From NCBI GenBank assembly GCA_002316015.1, contig DCCS01000040.1, positions 131,502 through 195,501 of the forward strand: a stretch of DNA of 64,000 nt, in the 5' to 3' direction. Each line of letters starts with the position of its first letter. Positions within the stretch are counted from its first letter, which is position 1. Positions 36,092 through 44,803 of this stretch are shown here, one piece after another. The position numbers were made by a program, and so were the translations under genes. This DNA comes from Prevotellaceae bacterium UBA1075. Its GTDB lineage: Bacteria > Bacteroidota > Bacteroidia > Bacteroidales > Bacteroidaceae. The notes below the pieces were generated by a model. It was not told the DNA's origin. It did no database searches and saw nothing but the letters and a program-made list of their open reading frames with translations.

Positions 36092-37384
36092 TTACTTTGC
36101 ATAACTGACACCCATGCTCACGATACGCAACTGAACGCCACCGCTGATTGCGGTGTAATCGTTTGTGATGGTCACTTCTTTGCTGTTGACGTTGTCGATA
36201 GTGACAGTCACGTTGTCAGATGCCTTACTGATGGTGCCCGATGTCGTCTTCATCTCGGCATTGCCATTGTAGTTCTTGCCGCCGCCCGGAGCAGCACAAG
36301 TGAGGACAATCTTGGCAATGGTCTTGGAGGAAGACAGGGTCATGCTGTTCTTTGCATACATTCTCACGGAGCGGAAGGCCTCCGTCTTGTTCCAGTAGTA
36401 CTTCGGGGGATTGTTCCCGTCATTCTGGTCAAATCTCACGTTCACAGCATCGAAAGTGATAGGTGTGGCATCCACGCTGCCTTCGGTGCAATTACTGTAA
36501 GCGGCAGCCATCACCACAGAAGCATCCACATTCACATCGGGAGTGTCGCCGCCACCAGGCTCTTCGCCACCACCTTCGCCTTTCTCGAGTATCTCCACAT
36601 CGGCGTTCTTCACCTCGGTCACCACCGTGCCGTCAGTCTTCACGTACTTGAGCAGTTTGCCTGTAATCTTCACCTTTGAGCCTGCGGTAAACTTCTCCAC
36701 GCCCTCGGGCAGGTTGGCCCAGTAAGCCTGTACCACCTTCTGCCCGTCATTGTTGTCCGACATCCAGAAACTCTGCTGGCCCCTGCTCACGTTTGCAAAC
36801 ACATCCGTGATGTAGCCCGTGATGGCATAAGTCTCGGTAGAGCTTGCGCCATCGGCCAGGGCAGCGCACAGCTCCACGGCCTTGGCACAGGTGATTGCAG
36901 TGACCTCCCCGCCAGGCTGGCTTCCGCCATTCTCCATTATCTCCACATCGGCGTTCTTCACCTCGGTCACCACCGTGCCGTCAGTCTTCACATACTTGAG
37001 CAGTTTGCCTGTAATCTTCACCTTTGAGCCTGCGGTAAACTTCTCCACGCCCTCGGGCAGGTTGGCCCAGTAAGCCTGAACCACCTTCTGCCCGTCATTG
37101 TTGTCCGACATCCAGAAACTCTGCTGGCCCTTGCTCACGGTAGCATACACATCCGTGATGTAGCCCGTGATGGCATAAGTCTCGGTAGAGCTTGCGCCAT
37201 CGGCCAGGGCGGTGCACAGCTCCACGGCCTTGGCGCAGGTGATGTCCAGGGTGTCCACCTTGGTAGTGTCGTCACCGCCACCCTCACCGCCACCGGGGTT
37301 GTAGGGAGCGGGCGTGTCGTCACACGCGACCATGAACATGGCACCAGCCAGTGCCAGCGTCATCAGTTTGAAAATCTTTTTCAT
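36092..37384 (-). CDS. Lipoprotein with two near-identical OB-fold domains
   Basis: A 430-residue predicted outer-membrane lipoprotein (lipobox MFMVACDD, Cys21). After a Gly-rich linker there are two almost identical domains of about 105 residues (about 45-155 and 160-270), each with ETYAITGYITDV, GQQSFWMSDNNDGQKVVQAY and KVKITGKLLKYV. The pattern is that of a DUF6359/YhcR-like OB fold, a type found in nucleases and nucleic-acid-binding proteins. Residues 285-430 form a beta-rich domain of unknown type ending ISGGVQLRIVSMGVSYAK. The repeats are also nearly identical at DNA level (offset 348 nt), a recent duplication. Third gene of the TonB receptor operon, 52 nt after the DUF5689 gene. Function is not established. 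Confidence 0.85.
   Translation of the reverse strand: MKKIFKLMTLALAGAMFMVACDDTPAPYNPGGGEGGGDDTTKVDTLDITCAKAVELCTALADGASSTETYAITGYITDVYATVSKGQQSFWMSDNNDGQKVVQAYWANLPEGVEKFTAGSKVKITGKLLKYVKTDGTVVTEVKNADVEIMENGGSQPGGEVTAITCAKAVELCAALADGASSTETYAITGYITDVFANVSRGQQSFWMSDNNDGQKVVQAYWANLPEGVEKFTAGSKVKITGKLLKYVKTDGTVVTEVKNADVEILEKGEGGGEEPGGGDTPDVNVDASVVMAAAYSNCTEGSVDATPITFDAVNVRFDQNDGNNPPKYYWNKTEAFRSVRMYAKNSMTLSSSKTIAKIVLTCAAPGGGKNYNGNAEMKTTSGTISKASDNVTVTIDNVNSKEVTITNDYTAISGGVQLRIVSMGVSYAK
36591..37248. repeat. 348-nt-offset duplication inside the OB-fold lipoprotein gene
   Basis: The stretch from 36591 to about 36900 repeats from 36939 to about 37248 with only a few base differences (for example ACGTACTTG versus ACATACTTG). 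The offset of 348 nt is 116 codons, so the frame is kept. Such long direct repeats invite recombination that could change the number of domains. Confidence 0.9.
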
Positions 37385-37436
37385 TGTCTTGTTGGTTTTA
37401 TTGTTTTTGTGATAAGAGTTCTGCTCTGGATTGTTG

Positions 37437-38294
37437 TCACTTCGCCACCTCGATGTCCTCTTCGCTGCGCAGGATAAGTTCCCATTTGTCCCCGTAGCGT
37501 TTCCAGATGCCCGTGAGGTTGAGTTTTCCCTTGGGCACCACGACATTGGCAAAGTCGCAATAGGTACTTGTATATACCATGAGACTGTGTGGGACACCCT
37601 TGAAATAGAGGGTCACCGAGGTGCCGCTCGAATTTTTCGAGGAAGCCCAGGTGAGTTTCCCGTCCGCTCCGTCAATCTCCACGCCCGTGATGGTCATCAG
37701 TTTGCCGCAATTCTGTGTGATGTCAAGGTCTGCGAACTGCTCTGCTGTGTACCTGGGAATCTCGATGTCCTTCTTCTTGGTGGGCAGGATGCGCACATGC
37801 GATGCCCACAGCGATGAGGACATGCGGCTCACATACTCGTCGCTTGTCGCGTTCTTCCGGTAAGGCTGGCCTATCTGGGGCTGCTGTCCGTAGCCGCCGA
37901 TGTAGAGTCCCTTGGTGTCGATGATAATCTCCTGTCCCACGGGCAGGTAGCCATAGAGGTTGCTCTCGCTGATGGAGACGATGAGCGCGTCCCCGTTCTT
38001 GTCCTGCACCGCGATGCTGTTGTAGAGGTTTCCCTGGATGTCATTTCCCGTCACATAGCACTTGAGGCGGCCTTCCTGCTTCATCTCGGTCACGGTGTAG
38101 TTCTGCGCGTACTTGGGGTACATGCGCTTGAGGTCGGCGATGGTGACCAGCCCGGCCGACGCGGTGTCTATCCCGTTGTTGCCATAGGGAGGGTTCTCGT
38201 GCTTGGGCGCGTCCCAGTCGCCGTCCATGCAGGCGGCCATCAGCATTCCGCCGGCCAGCATGCAGGCGGCGAGGAGAATATTCTTGGTTTTCAT
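37437..38294 (-). CDS. DUF5689 domain lipoprotein
   Basis: A 285-residue lipoprotein (signal with LMAACMDGD, Cys22). The region from about residue 45 has VTIADLKRMYPKYAQNYTV, RLKCYVTGNDIQGNLYNSIA and PVGQEIIIDTKGLYIGGYGQ, which match the DUF5689 family, an OB-like fold usually encoded next to TonB-dependent receptors and secreted nuclease/phosphatase genes in Bacteroidetes. A second beta-rich half (about 175-285) ends TGIWKRYGDKWELILRS. It is 45 nt downstream of the receptor gene and 52 nt upstream of the OB-fold lipoprotein, so all three share a transcript. A role as a surface ligand-binding partner of the receptor is inferred. Confidence 0.87.
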   Translation of the reverse strand: MKTKNILLAACMLAGGMLMAACMDGDWDAPKHENPPYGNNGIDTASAGLVTIADLKRMYPKYAQNYTVTEMKQEGRLKCYVTGNDIQGNLYNSIAVQDKNGDALIVSISESNLYGYLPVGQEIIIDTKGLYIGGYGQQPQIGQPYRKNATSDEYVSRMSSSLWASHVRILPTKKKDIEIPRYTAEQFADLDITQNCGKLMTITGVEIDGADGKLTWASSKNSSGTSVTLYFKGVPHSLMVYTSTYCDFANVVVPKGKLNLTGIWKRYGDKWELILRSEEDIEVAK

Positions 38295-38339
38295 ATTGCG
38301 GTGTTCCATATAATATATATAATGTATGTGCCAGTCCGC

Positions 38340-40871
38340 TCAGAAGCGGTAGTTGAGGTTGAGCATGAAGTTGAATCCCTGCGCATAGTACTTCTTGGGG
38401 TTCCTGGAGAAGGAGTACTTTCGCTCCGAGGTGGTTCCCGTGACGCTGTTGGTGCTGTAGTCGCTGCGGCTCTGCTCGTATCCGCCGGTGGTGATGCCAC
38501 GGTTGTTGAGGATGTTTGTGAGCATGAGGTTCACGCTGAGGGGGTTGTGCCCCAGTCGGAACTGCTTGCCGATGCTTGCGTCCAGCATGAACCCACCATC
38601 GCCCTTGGCCTGGTCGGGCACATCGAATGTGCCGTCATTGTGCTGCAGGTTGGCGTTTATCATGTTCTTCACATATCGGCGGTTGGTGCTGTAGGACAGG
38701 TAGATGCGGTCATAGTAGTTGCCTATCAGGCTCAGGTACCAGCCCTTCACGCGGTAGTTGAGGCCGATGCTGGCTGCTGCCAGGGGCGTGCCACTCTCGC
38801 GCATGCCCTTGTTGTAGCACACATCCGTCTTCTGCTCGGCGCTGGTGCTCACCATGTAGGTCACGTCGGTGTTGCTTGCGTATTCGGCCTCGGCCCAAGT
38901 GCCGAGCACATTGATGTCGAAGGAGCTTGTCACCTTGAAGTCCAGGCCGAGTTCCGCGCCGTAGTAGTTCTTCTCCACCCCGTTGAGGCTGTTGTAGGTG
39001 AAGGAGTTCTCGTCGTCGTTGTAGTAGTTCTGCCACTCGGTGCCGTCATAGGTGCGGGTGAAGTATCCGGTGAGGTTGGCGCGCAGCCAGCTGCCGTTGT
39101 AGGCGTAACTCAACTCGGCCGAGGCAATCTTCTCGTTCTTGAGGTTACGCACGAAGTTGTTGTTCATCTCGGGACTCTCAAAGGCCACGCTGGCCTGCGG
39201 CGCGCGCGCCTCGTAGCCCACGCCCATGCTGAGGGCGTTGCCCTTGCCCAGGTTGAGCGTGGAGCCCATCTTGAAGCCCCCGTCCAGGAAATAGCCCTTT
39301 CCGCTCTTGCCATAGCTGTATCCGGCGCACATGCCGTTGTCCATGTGGCCGTCCCGCCACATCTGTGTGCCGCCCACCCTGGCTGTGATGAAGTTGTGGC
39401 TGATGCCCTTGTCCTTGGTGATGCCCGCCCACAGGCGCGCGCTTTGGTTCCACAGGTCATAGTCGTAGCGCATGCGGTCGCCCTCGCGTATGGCCCTGTT
39501 GGGGTTGTTGAGGTCATACTGCACGCGCGGGTCTGTGGACGCGTAGTCACCGAGTGCATATGTGTTCACGTTGTGGAAGTACGCTCCGCCCAGCATGTCC
39601 TCCATGGTGGTGTAGTGCATGCCCTTGTTGGAGGCGAGCTGCAGTCCAGCCCTGAACTTGGTGGTGCGGTCGATGTCCCAGTCAAAGGTGCTTCCCAGGT
39701 TGGTCACCAGGTGGTCGTTGTGCTTGGCCTCCACCCAGTACACGGCGTCATGCCCGCTGGCGTTGAGCTGCTGGTTGGTGTAGTAGAGCTTGTCCCAGTT
39801 GATCTGGCGGTTGCGCTTGCTGGCCGTCCAGTAGTCGTAACTGTCCTGCCAGGCGTTCCAGTCGGCCCCCTGTTCCTGTTTCCACACGTTCACGTTGCTG
39901 CTGGGGAAGTTCTTCCAGTAGTCGGGAGCGGGGTTCTGTCCGTTGTAGTTGAGTTTGGTGCTGCTGTACATCGCGTACTTGAAGAACGCGCTGGTGGTCA
40001 GCTTCATGTTGTCCTTTATCTGGAAATCCCATGTGAGGAGCGCGCTGGGCTCGTAGTTGTTCACCACGCGGCTGTTGCGCTTCTTGCCGTCCTGGTAGCC
40101 CCAGTAGGGGTTGTACTGGCGGTCATTGGCCAGCCAGTATGCCTCGTCGGTGCTGGCCCCCTGCTGTGCGCGCTCTGTGGGGCTTCCCCAGGTGGCGAGG
40201 TTCAGGGAGTGCCTGTCGTTGATTACCTTCTGCAGGCTTAGGAAATAGGCGAGGCTGTTGTAGAAGTTGCCCTCCACGTTGCTGGTGGCCATGTTGGCCC
40301 AGCGGTAGCCCACGGTGCCCATGAACGCCCACCCCTTCTGGCCGAGTCCGCTGGCATAGGTGTACATGCCGCGCATGGTGTAGTTGCGGTTGACCCCCGA
40401 GAGGGTCACCTTGTTGCCCGCCGCGTAGTGGCTGGCGCGGAAGTCGTAGTTGTTGCTTCCGCCCAGTCCGGCCATGCTGAAGCTGTTGGACTCGAAGGGC
40501 GATGACGCGTCGATGCCGCGTGTCGCGTCATTCATGCCTCCGATGGTGGAGTAGTTGAACTGCCCCGTCTCGCCGTTGTTGACCCTCACGCCGTTCATGT
40601 AGATGTCGCTGTAGCGGCTGTTGTAGGCGCGGAACTTGAACCGGGCCGGACTCCACCGGTATCCCACGTTGCTGGAATACACGTTGTTGTTGGAGTTCAT
40701 CATAATCACGTTCTGTGTCATGTCCTCGTCCTCGCCCAGTTGCGACTCGGTGAAGACAAACGCAGCGTTATCCTGCTTGAGTTCCTTCTCCACCTCGGGG
40801 ATGCTGTCCTGCGCGATGGCTTGCGAGGCAGATGCAGCCAGCAGCAGCACCGCCAGAAATTCATTTTTCAT
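38340..40871 (-). CDS. TonB-dependent receptor-like outer-membrane protein
   Basis: An 843-residue outer-membrane barrel with signal peptide (residues 1-20). The N-terminal region holds a plug-like stretch with YSDIYMNGVRVNNGETGQF and DATRGIDASS; neither the carboxypeptidase-regulatory-like domain of SusC proteins nor an obvious TonB box is seen. The rest is rich in aromatic and glycine beta strands, and the last residue is Phe (NFMLNLNYRF). LMLTNILNNRGITTGGYEQ fits the conserved C-terminal receptor region. It is first in an operon with two lipoproteins of OB-type folds and faces a divergent exported phosphodiesterase-like nuclease gene at 41278. Import of nucleic acid fragments or phosphate compounds is my inference. 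Confidence 0.88.
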   Translation of the reverse strand: MKNEFLAVLLLAASASQAIAQDSIPEVEKELKQDNAAFVFTESQLGEDEDMTQNVIMMNSNNNVYSSNVGYRWSPARFKFRAYNSRYSDIYMNGVRVNNGETGQFNYSTIGGMNDATRGIDASSPFESNSFSMAGLGGSNNYDFRASHYAAGNKVTLSGVNRNYTMRGMYTYASGLGQKGWAFMGTVGYRWANMATSNVEGNFYNSLAYFLSLQKVINDRHSLNLATWGSPTERAQQGASTDEAYWLANDRQYNPYWGYQDGKKRNSRVVNNYEPSALLTWDFQIKDNMKLTTSAFFKYAMYSSTKLNYNGQNPAPDYWKNFPSSNVNVWKQEQGADWNAWQDSYDYWTASKRNRQINWDKLYYTNQQLNASGHDAVYWVEAKHNDHLVTNLGSTFDWDIDRTTKFRAGLQLASNKGMHYTTMEDMLGGAYFHNVNTYALGDYASTDPRVQYDLNNPNRAIREGDRMRYDYDLWNQSARLWAGITKDKGISHNFITARVGGTQMWRDGHMDNGMCAGYSYGKSGKGYFLDGGFKMGSTLNLGKGNALSMGVGYEARAPQASVAFESPEMNNNFVRNLKNEKIASAELSYAYNGSWLRANLTGYFTRTYDGTEWQNYYNDDENSFTYNSLNGVEKNYYGAELGLDFKVTSSFDINVLGTWAEAEYASNTDVTYMVSTSAEQKTDVCYNKGMRESGTPLAAASIGLNYRVKGWYLSLIGNYYDRIYLSYSTNRRYVKNMINANLQHNDGTFDVPDQAKGDGGFMLDASIGKQFRLGHNPLSVNLMLTNILNNRGITTGGYEQSRSDYSTNSVTGTTSERKYSFSRNPKKYYAQGFNFMLNLNYRF

Positions 40872-41106
40872 ATCTTGTCCCTAATTTTTGCCAGTTGGTC
40901 TAAGCAGTGCAAAGTAAGCGAAAATATTGCAAACGGAATGCGATTTTCCTCTTTTTTAATCCCCGGCATCCTAAATTGTGACAGGAGAATGACAACGGCG
41001 CACGCCAGAGCACGGCATCCACGCTCGTTGTCACGCGCGCACCCGACTTATATATATAATGTGCACACGGCACACACCGCCCTGGCGCACAGTCCGTTGG
41101 CGGATG

Positions 41107-41144
41107 CCCCGCCCGTGTGGCACGCCCGCGCCACACGGGCGGGG
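41107..41144. other. Perfect 15-bp inverted repeat
   Basis: Arms CCCCGCCCGTGTGGC (41107-41121) and GCCACACGGGCGGGG (41130-41144) with an 8-nt loop. It lies between divergent genes rather than after a gene and has no T-run, so an operator or transcript leader structure is as likely as a terminator. Confidence 0.75.
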
Positions 41145-41227
41145 CGGAAGACACGCGCTGCCCGGAGCATGAGTTTCCGCCTGTAGAGAAAAGGGGGAAG
41201 ATCCTTCCCCGTTTCACAAAAAGGGGT

Positions 41228-41235
41228 TAACTTTG
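41228..41235 (+). promoter_or_regulatory. Putative -7 box for the exported nuclease/phosphatase gene
   Basis: TAACTTTG followed by CGG fits TAnnTTTG and lies 43 nt before the ATG at 41278. No TTG at the canonical distance. Confidence 0.5.
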
Positions 41236-41277
41236 CGGCAAAAGGAAACAACTCATTCACAAGAACAACAAAACGAC

Positions 41278-42318
41278 ATGAGAAAGACACTCATACTGCT
41301 CTGCCTGCTGGCAGCCGCCATGCCGTCCGCGCTCGCGCAGAAGAAATTCGGATGCTACGCGGTAGGCTTCTACAACCAGGAGAACCTGTTTGACACCATC
41401 CACGACGCGGGCAAGAACGACTACGACTTCCTGCCCAGCGGTTCGTACCACTGGAACAAGATGAAGTACGAGCACAAGCTCGCCAACATGGCCAGGGTGC
41501 TGCTCGAGCTCGGGCAGGACAAACTCCCCGGCATAGGCGCCAGCGTCATCGGCGTGTCCGAGGTGGAGAACGACAACGTGATGCGCGACCTCACCTCGCA
41601 GCCCGCCATGCGGGAGCGCGGCTTCAAGTACATCCACATCGAGGGGCCCGACAAGCGGGGCGTCGACTGCGCCCTGATCTACAACCCCCGCTTCTTCACT
41701 CCCGTGAAGAGCTGGCTGCAGCCCTACGTCTACGAGGACGGTGACACCACCCACGCCACGCGCGGCTTCCTCACCGTGCAGGGCAAACTGGCAGGCGACG
41801 ACATCACCTTTGTGGTGTGCCACTGGCCCAGCCGCGCGGCGGTGGGCAAATACCGCGACTGGGGCGGCAAGCAGGTGCGCCACATGACCGACAGCATCAT
41901 GAAGGCACAGCCCGACATGCGCGTCATCGTGATGGGGGACATGAACGACGACCCCGACAACACGTCGATGGCCAAGTTCCTGGGAGCCAAGAGGAGAATG
42001 GACCAGGTGGGCAGGCTGGACTTCTTCAACCCCTGGTGGGGCATCCTGCGCGACAAGGGGCAGGGCACACTCTCCTACAAGGGCGGCTGGAACCTCTTTG
42101 ACCAGATTGTGCTGAGCCGCAACCTGCTCGATGTGGACAAGAAGAAGGACTACCGCCACCTCACCCTGTACTCCTGGCACATCTTCCGCCGCGACTGGCT
42201 CATACAGCAGGAGGGCAAGTACAAGGGCAGCCCCCTGCGCACCACTGCCTCCGGCGTGTGGCTCGACGGCTACAGCGACCACCTGCCCACCGTGGCCTAC
42301 CTGGTCAAGGAACTCTGA
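41278..42318 (+). CDS. Exported endonuclease/exonuclease/phosphatase family protein
   Basis: A 346-residue member of the EEP superfamily (DNase I-like/exonuclease III fold). A signal peptide (1-21, MPSALAQ end) shows export. Active-site blocks are in order: FYNQENLFDT (metal-binding Asn/Glu region), GVSEVENDN, FVVCHWPSR, VIVMGDMNDDPDN and the catalytic DGYSDHLPTV. Substrate may be nucleic acid, nucleotide or phosphoester. The gene faces the receptor operon across a shared regulatory region; in this phylum such EEP genes accompany DUF5689 proteins and TonB-dependent receptors. No lipobox or T9SS tail, so it is probably periplasmic. Confidence 0.9.
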   Translation: MRKTLILLCLLAAAMPSALAQKKFGCYAVGFYNQENLFDTIHDAGKNDYDFLPSGSYHWNKMKYEHKLANMARVLLELGQDKLPGIGASVIGVSEVENDNVMRDLTSQPAMRERGFKYIHIEGPDKRGVDCALIYNPRFFTPVKSWLQPYVYEDGDTTHATRGFLTVQGKLAGDDITFVVCHWPSRAAVGKYRDWGGKQVRHMTDSIMKAQPDMRVIVMGDMNDDPDNTSMAKFLGAKRRMDQVGRLDFFNPWWGILRDKGQGTLSYKGGWNLFDQIVLSRNLLDVDKKKDYRHLTLYSWHIFRRDWLIQQEGKYKGSPLRTTASGVWLDGYSDHLPTVAYLVKEL

Positions 42319-42391
42319 GCCAGAGCGGCAGGCAAAAGCCGCCGGGGAGAAAAAACGCGCCCGCGCGGGACACTATTCCCCATATTTGTGC

Positions 42392-42399
42392 TAATTTTG
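42392..42399 (+). promoter_or_regulatory. Putative -7 box for fba
   Basis: TAATTTTG fits TAnnTTTG. The leader to the ATG at 42466 would be about 60 nt. The -33 position lacks TTG. Confidence 0.45.
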
Positions 42400-42465
42400 C
42401 AGTGCCGCAAAGCATGAGACAGAAAGAAAGAACAGATATTCCAGTATTATTAAAACTTCAAAGCA

Positions 42466-43464
42466 ATGACAAGTTACAAGGAATTGGGCCTGGTGAACAC
42501 CCGCGCGATGTTTGCCAAGGCAATCAAGGGAGGCTACGCCATCCCCGCTTTCAACTTCAACACCCTGGAGCAGATGCAGGCCATCGTGCAGGCTTCCGTG
42601 GAGACCAAGTCACCCGTGATCATGCAGGTGTCCAAGGGCGCGCGCAACTATGCCAACGGCACCATCCTGCGCTACATGGCACAGGGTGCCGTGGAGTACG
42701 CCAAGGAACTGGGCTGCGAGCATCCCCAGATTGTGCTGCACCTGGACCACGGCGACACCTTCGAGCTCTGCAAGGACTGCATCGACCACGGCTTCTCAAG
42801 CGTGATGATTGACGGCTCCTCACTCCCCTACGAGGAGAATATCGCCCTGACAAAGAAGGTGGTGGAATACGCCCACGCGCACGATGTGCCCGTAGAGGCC
42901 GAGCTGGGTGTGCTGGCCGGTGTGGAGGACGAGGTTTCCGCCGCAGAGTCACACTACACCAAGCCCGAGGAGGTCATTGACTTCAGCACCCGCAGCGGAT
43001 GCGACTCCCTGGCCATCTCCATCGGCACCAGCCACGGAGCCTACAAGTTCACCCCCGAGCAGTGCACACGTGACCCCAAGACTGGCAGGCTCGTGCCTCC
43101 CCCATTGGCATTCGACATCCTGCACGAGATTGAGAAGAAGCTTCCCGGCTTCCCCATCGTGCTGCACGGTGCATCGTCCGTACCCCAGGAAGAGGTGGAC
43201 ACCATCAACAAGTACGGCGGCAAGCTGCCCGACGCCGTGGGCATACCCGAGGACCAGCTGCGCGAGGCGAGCAAGAGCGCGGTGTGCAAGATCAACATCG
43301 ACTCCGACTCCCGCCTGGCCATGACAGCCGCCATCCGCAAGCACCTTGCCGAGTATCCCGGTGACTTCGACCCCCGCCAGTATCTGAAGCCCGCCCGCGA
43401 GAGTATGAAGAGACTGTACATCCACAAGATTGTGGACGTGCTGGGCAGTGCCAACAAGCTGTAA
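42466..43464 (+). CDS. fba: Class II fructose-bisphosphate aldolase
   Basis: A 332-residue zinc-dependent aldolase that splits fructose 1,6-bisphosphate into dihydroxyacetone phosphate and glyceraldehyde 3-phosphate in glycolysis and the reverse in gluconeogenesis. Zinc-binding and catalytic marks are HLDHGDTFELC, SVMIDGSSLPYEEN, VEAELGVLAGVEDEV, SIGTSHGAYKF and VLHGASSVPQE. Length and residues match the long class II form common in Bacteroidetes. It stands alone with its own promoter-like box and a terminator at 43488. Confidence 0.97.
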   Translation: MTSYKELGLVNTRAMFAKAIKGGYAIPAFNFNTLEQMQAIVQASVETKSPVIMQVSKGARNYANGTILRYMAQGAVEYAKELGCEHPQIVLHLDHGDTFELCKDCIDHGFSSVMIDGSSLPYEENIALTKKVVEYAHAHDVPVEAELGVLAGVEDEVSAAESHYTKPEEVIDFSTRSGCDSLAISIGTSHGAYKFTPEQCTRDPKTGRLVPPPLAFDILHEIEKKLPGFPIVLHGASSVPQEEVDTINKYGGKLPDAVGIPEDQLREASKSAVCKINIDSDSRLAMTAAIRKHLAEYPGDFDPRQYLKPARESMKRLYIHKIVDVLGSANKL

Positions 43465-43487
43465 CACCCCGCGACTGCGGCATACAG

Positions 43488-43530
43488 GAAAGGGGAGGCC
43501 GGACACCATGTCCGGCCTCCCCTTCCTCGT
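43488..43530 (+). terminator. Terminator of fba
   Basis: Arms GGGGAGGCCGGA (43492-43503) and TCCGGCCTCCCC (43511-43522), extended by AGGAA against TTCCT with a bulge, then TCGTTT. It lies 27 nt after the fba stop codon. Confidence 0.75.
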
Positions 43531-43597
43531 TTCCGCACGGGAGAGGCAAGCCCGCCAAACCAGCGGCACATGCGGAGCCGTCCTGCCGCAGCGCGCC

Positions 43598-43641
43598 GCA
43601 TCCGCTATCGCAGCGCGCTGCATCCGCCAACGCAGTGCGCT
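43598..43641. repeat. Two tandem 22-nt units of a dispersed repeat
   Basis: Unit one (43598-43619) and unit two (43620-43641) share GCATCCGC, CGCAG and GCGCT. A partial further unit precedes them. The copy at the window start (1-21) is two bases different from unit two. The intergenic stretch 43531-43763 otherwise shows nothing I can name. Confidence 0.7.
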
Positions 43642-43763
43642 GCGATGGCACATGCAGCCGCATGCGTTTTTGGGGACGGCCGCGGGAGTGTTCACCCGAA
43701 GGCTTGCCTCCACCCCACGCCCACGGCCCCGGAGCGCGCTGGAGGTGTCTTCATGCCCTCGGC

Positions 43764-44654
43764 CTACTCTTCCTTGACAGGCTCCAGGTGAATGATTACA
43801 TGAGTCTCCTCGCCAAAGCGCTCCTTGATTCTCCGCTCGATGGCCGTGGCATGGCTGTGCGCCTCGGCCAGCGGCGTGCCGCCCGGCATGCGGGCATGCA
43901 TCTCGATGGCCACGCTGTTGCCCATGCGGCGCGTGCACAGGTGGTGTATGCCGCTCACGCCCGGCTCGCTGGCCGCGATGTGCATTATCTCGGCCTCGAC
44001 CTCATCGGGCAGGCTGGCGTCGGTGAGTTCGCTCATGCTCTGCATCACCAGCCTCCACGCGGCTTTCAGGATGAAGAGGCTCACCACGATGGAGGCCAGG
44101 GGGTCAAGCACCGTCCAGCGGTCGCCCAACAGGATGGCCCCGCCTATGCCCGCCACGGTGCCCACCGAGGAGAGCGCGTCGCTGCGGTGATGCCAGGCAT
44201 TGGCCACGACAGCCTCCGAGTGGCAGCGCGTGCCCACGCGCACGGTGAAGCGGTAGGCCCACTCCTTGAGAACCACACTGGCCACAGCGGCCGCCAGGGC
44301 CACCATGCCCGGGGCGGGAAGTGCCTCACCATGGAGCGCGCGCCATGTCTTGCCCACCCCCGAGCAGAATATCATCACGCCCACGGCCAGCAGCGACACG
44401 CCTATGATGGCCGAGGCGAGGGTCTCGTACTTGCCGTGCCCAAAGTCATGCCCGTGGTCTGCAGGCTTGCTGCCAAGGCGCACAAACACCAGCACCACCA
44501 CATCGGTGGCGAAGTCGGTGAGCGAATGCACGGCATCGGCAATCATCGCGGCCGAGTGGCCGAACACGCCCGCCGCAAATTTGACAACGAGCAGCACCAC
44601 ATTGATGATGCTGCCCGCGATGGTCACTCTGTAAATGTCCTTTTCTCTGTCCAT
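43764..44654 (-). CDS. Cation diffusion facilitator (CDF) metal transporter
   Basis: A 296-residue inner-membrane protein of the cation diffusion facilitator family, which exports divalent metals such as zinc, iron or manganese in exchange for protons. Six helices are visible. The metal site motifs are HSLTDFATD in helix two and WHHRSDALSSVG in helix five. The cytoplasmic C-terminal domain (from about residue 205) has GVSGIHHLCTRRMGNSVAIE, usual for the family. The first metal site reads D..D with His, so substrate choice cannot be settled by eye. It ends the minus-strand set that starts with nnrD. Confidence 0.93.
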   Translation of the reverse strand: MDREKDIYRVTIAGSIINVVLLVVKFAAGVFGHSAAMIADAVHSLTDFATDVVVLVFVRLGSKPADHGHDFGHGKYETLASAIIGVSLLAVGVMIFCSGVGKTWRALHGEALPAPGMVALAAAVASVVLKEWAYRFTVRVGTRCHSEAVVANAWHHRSDALSSVGTVAGIGGAILLGDRWTVLDPLASIVVSLFILKAAWRLVMQSMSELTDASLPDEVEAEIMHIAASEPGVSGIHHLCTRRMGNSVAIEMHARMPGGTPLAEAHSHATAIERRIKERFGEETHVIIHLEPVKEE

Positions 44655-44803
44655 GGTTGTATGGGACTTTTTTTTGCACTTGTCCGTTTCCTGCCCGCCA
44701 CGTCTCGTGCCACCCGCACCTGGCGGGCCCGCATGCGGCGGAACCCTGCGGGCGCGCCCGGTGACCGGACGGCCCCCGCGCCCCCGAACGGGAGGGAGAC
44801 GCG

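Larger units (their letters stand above)
40872..41277. other. Divergent regulatory region between receptor and nuclease operons
   Basis: About 400 nt between divergent genes, with a partial -7 box for the receptor (40910-40917, minus, one mismatch), a -7 box for the nuclease gene (41228-41235) and a long GC-rich hairpin (41107-41144). No gene is supported. Confidence 0.6.

Noticed and set aside
38199..40241. Plus-strand frame of 680 codons opposite the TonB receptor
   Set aside because: Antisense to a well-supported receptor gene and without recognisable features.
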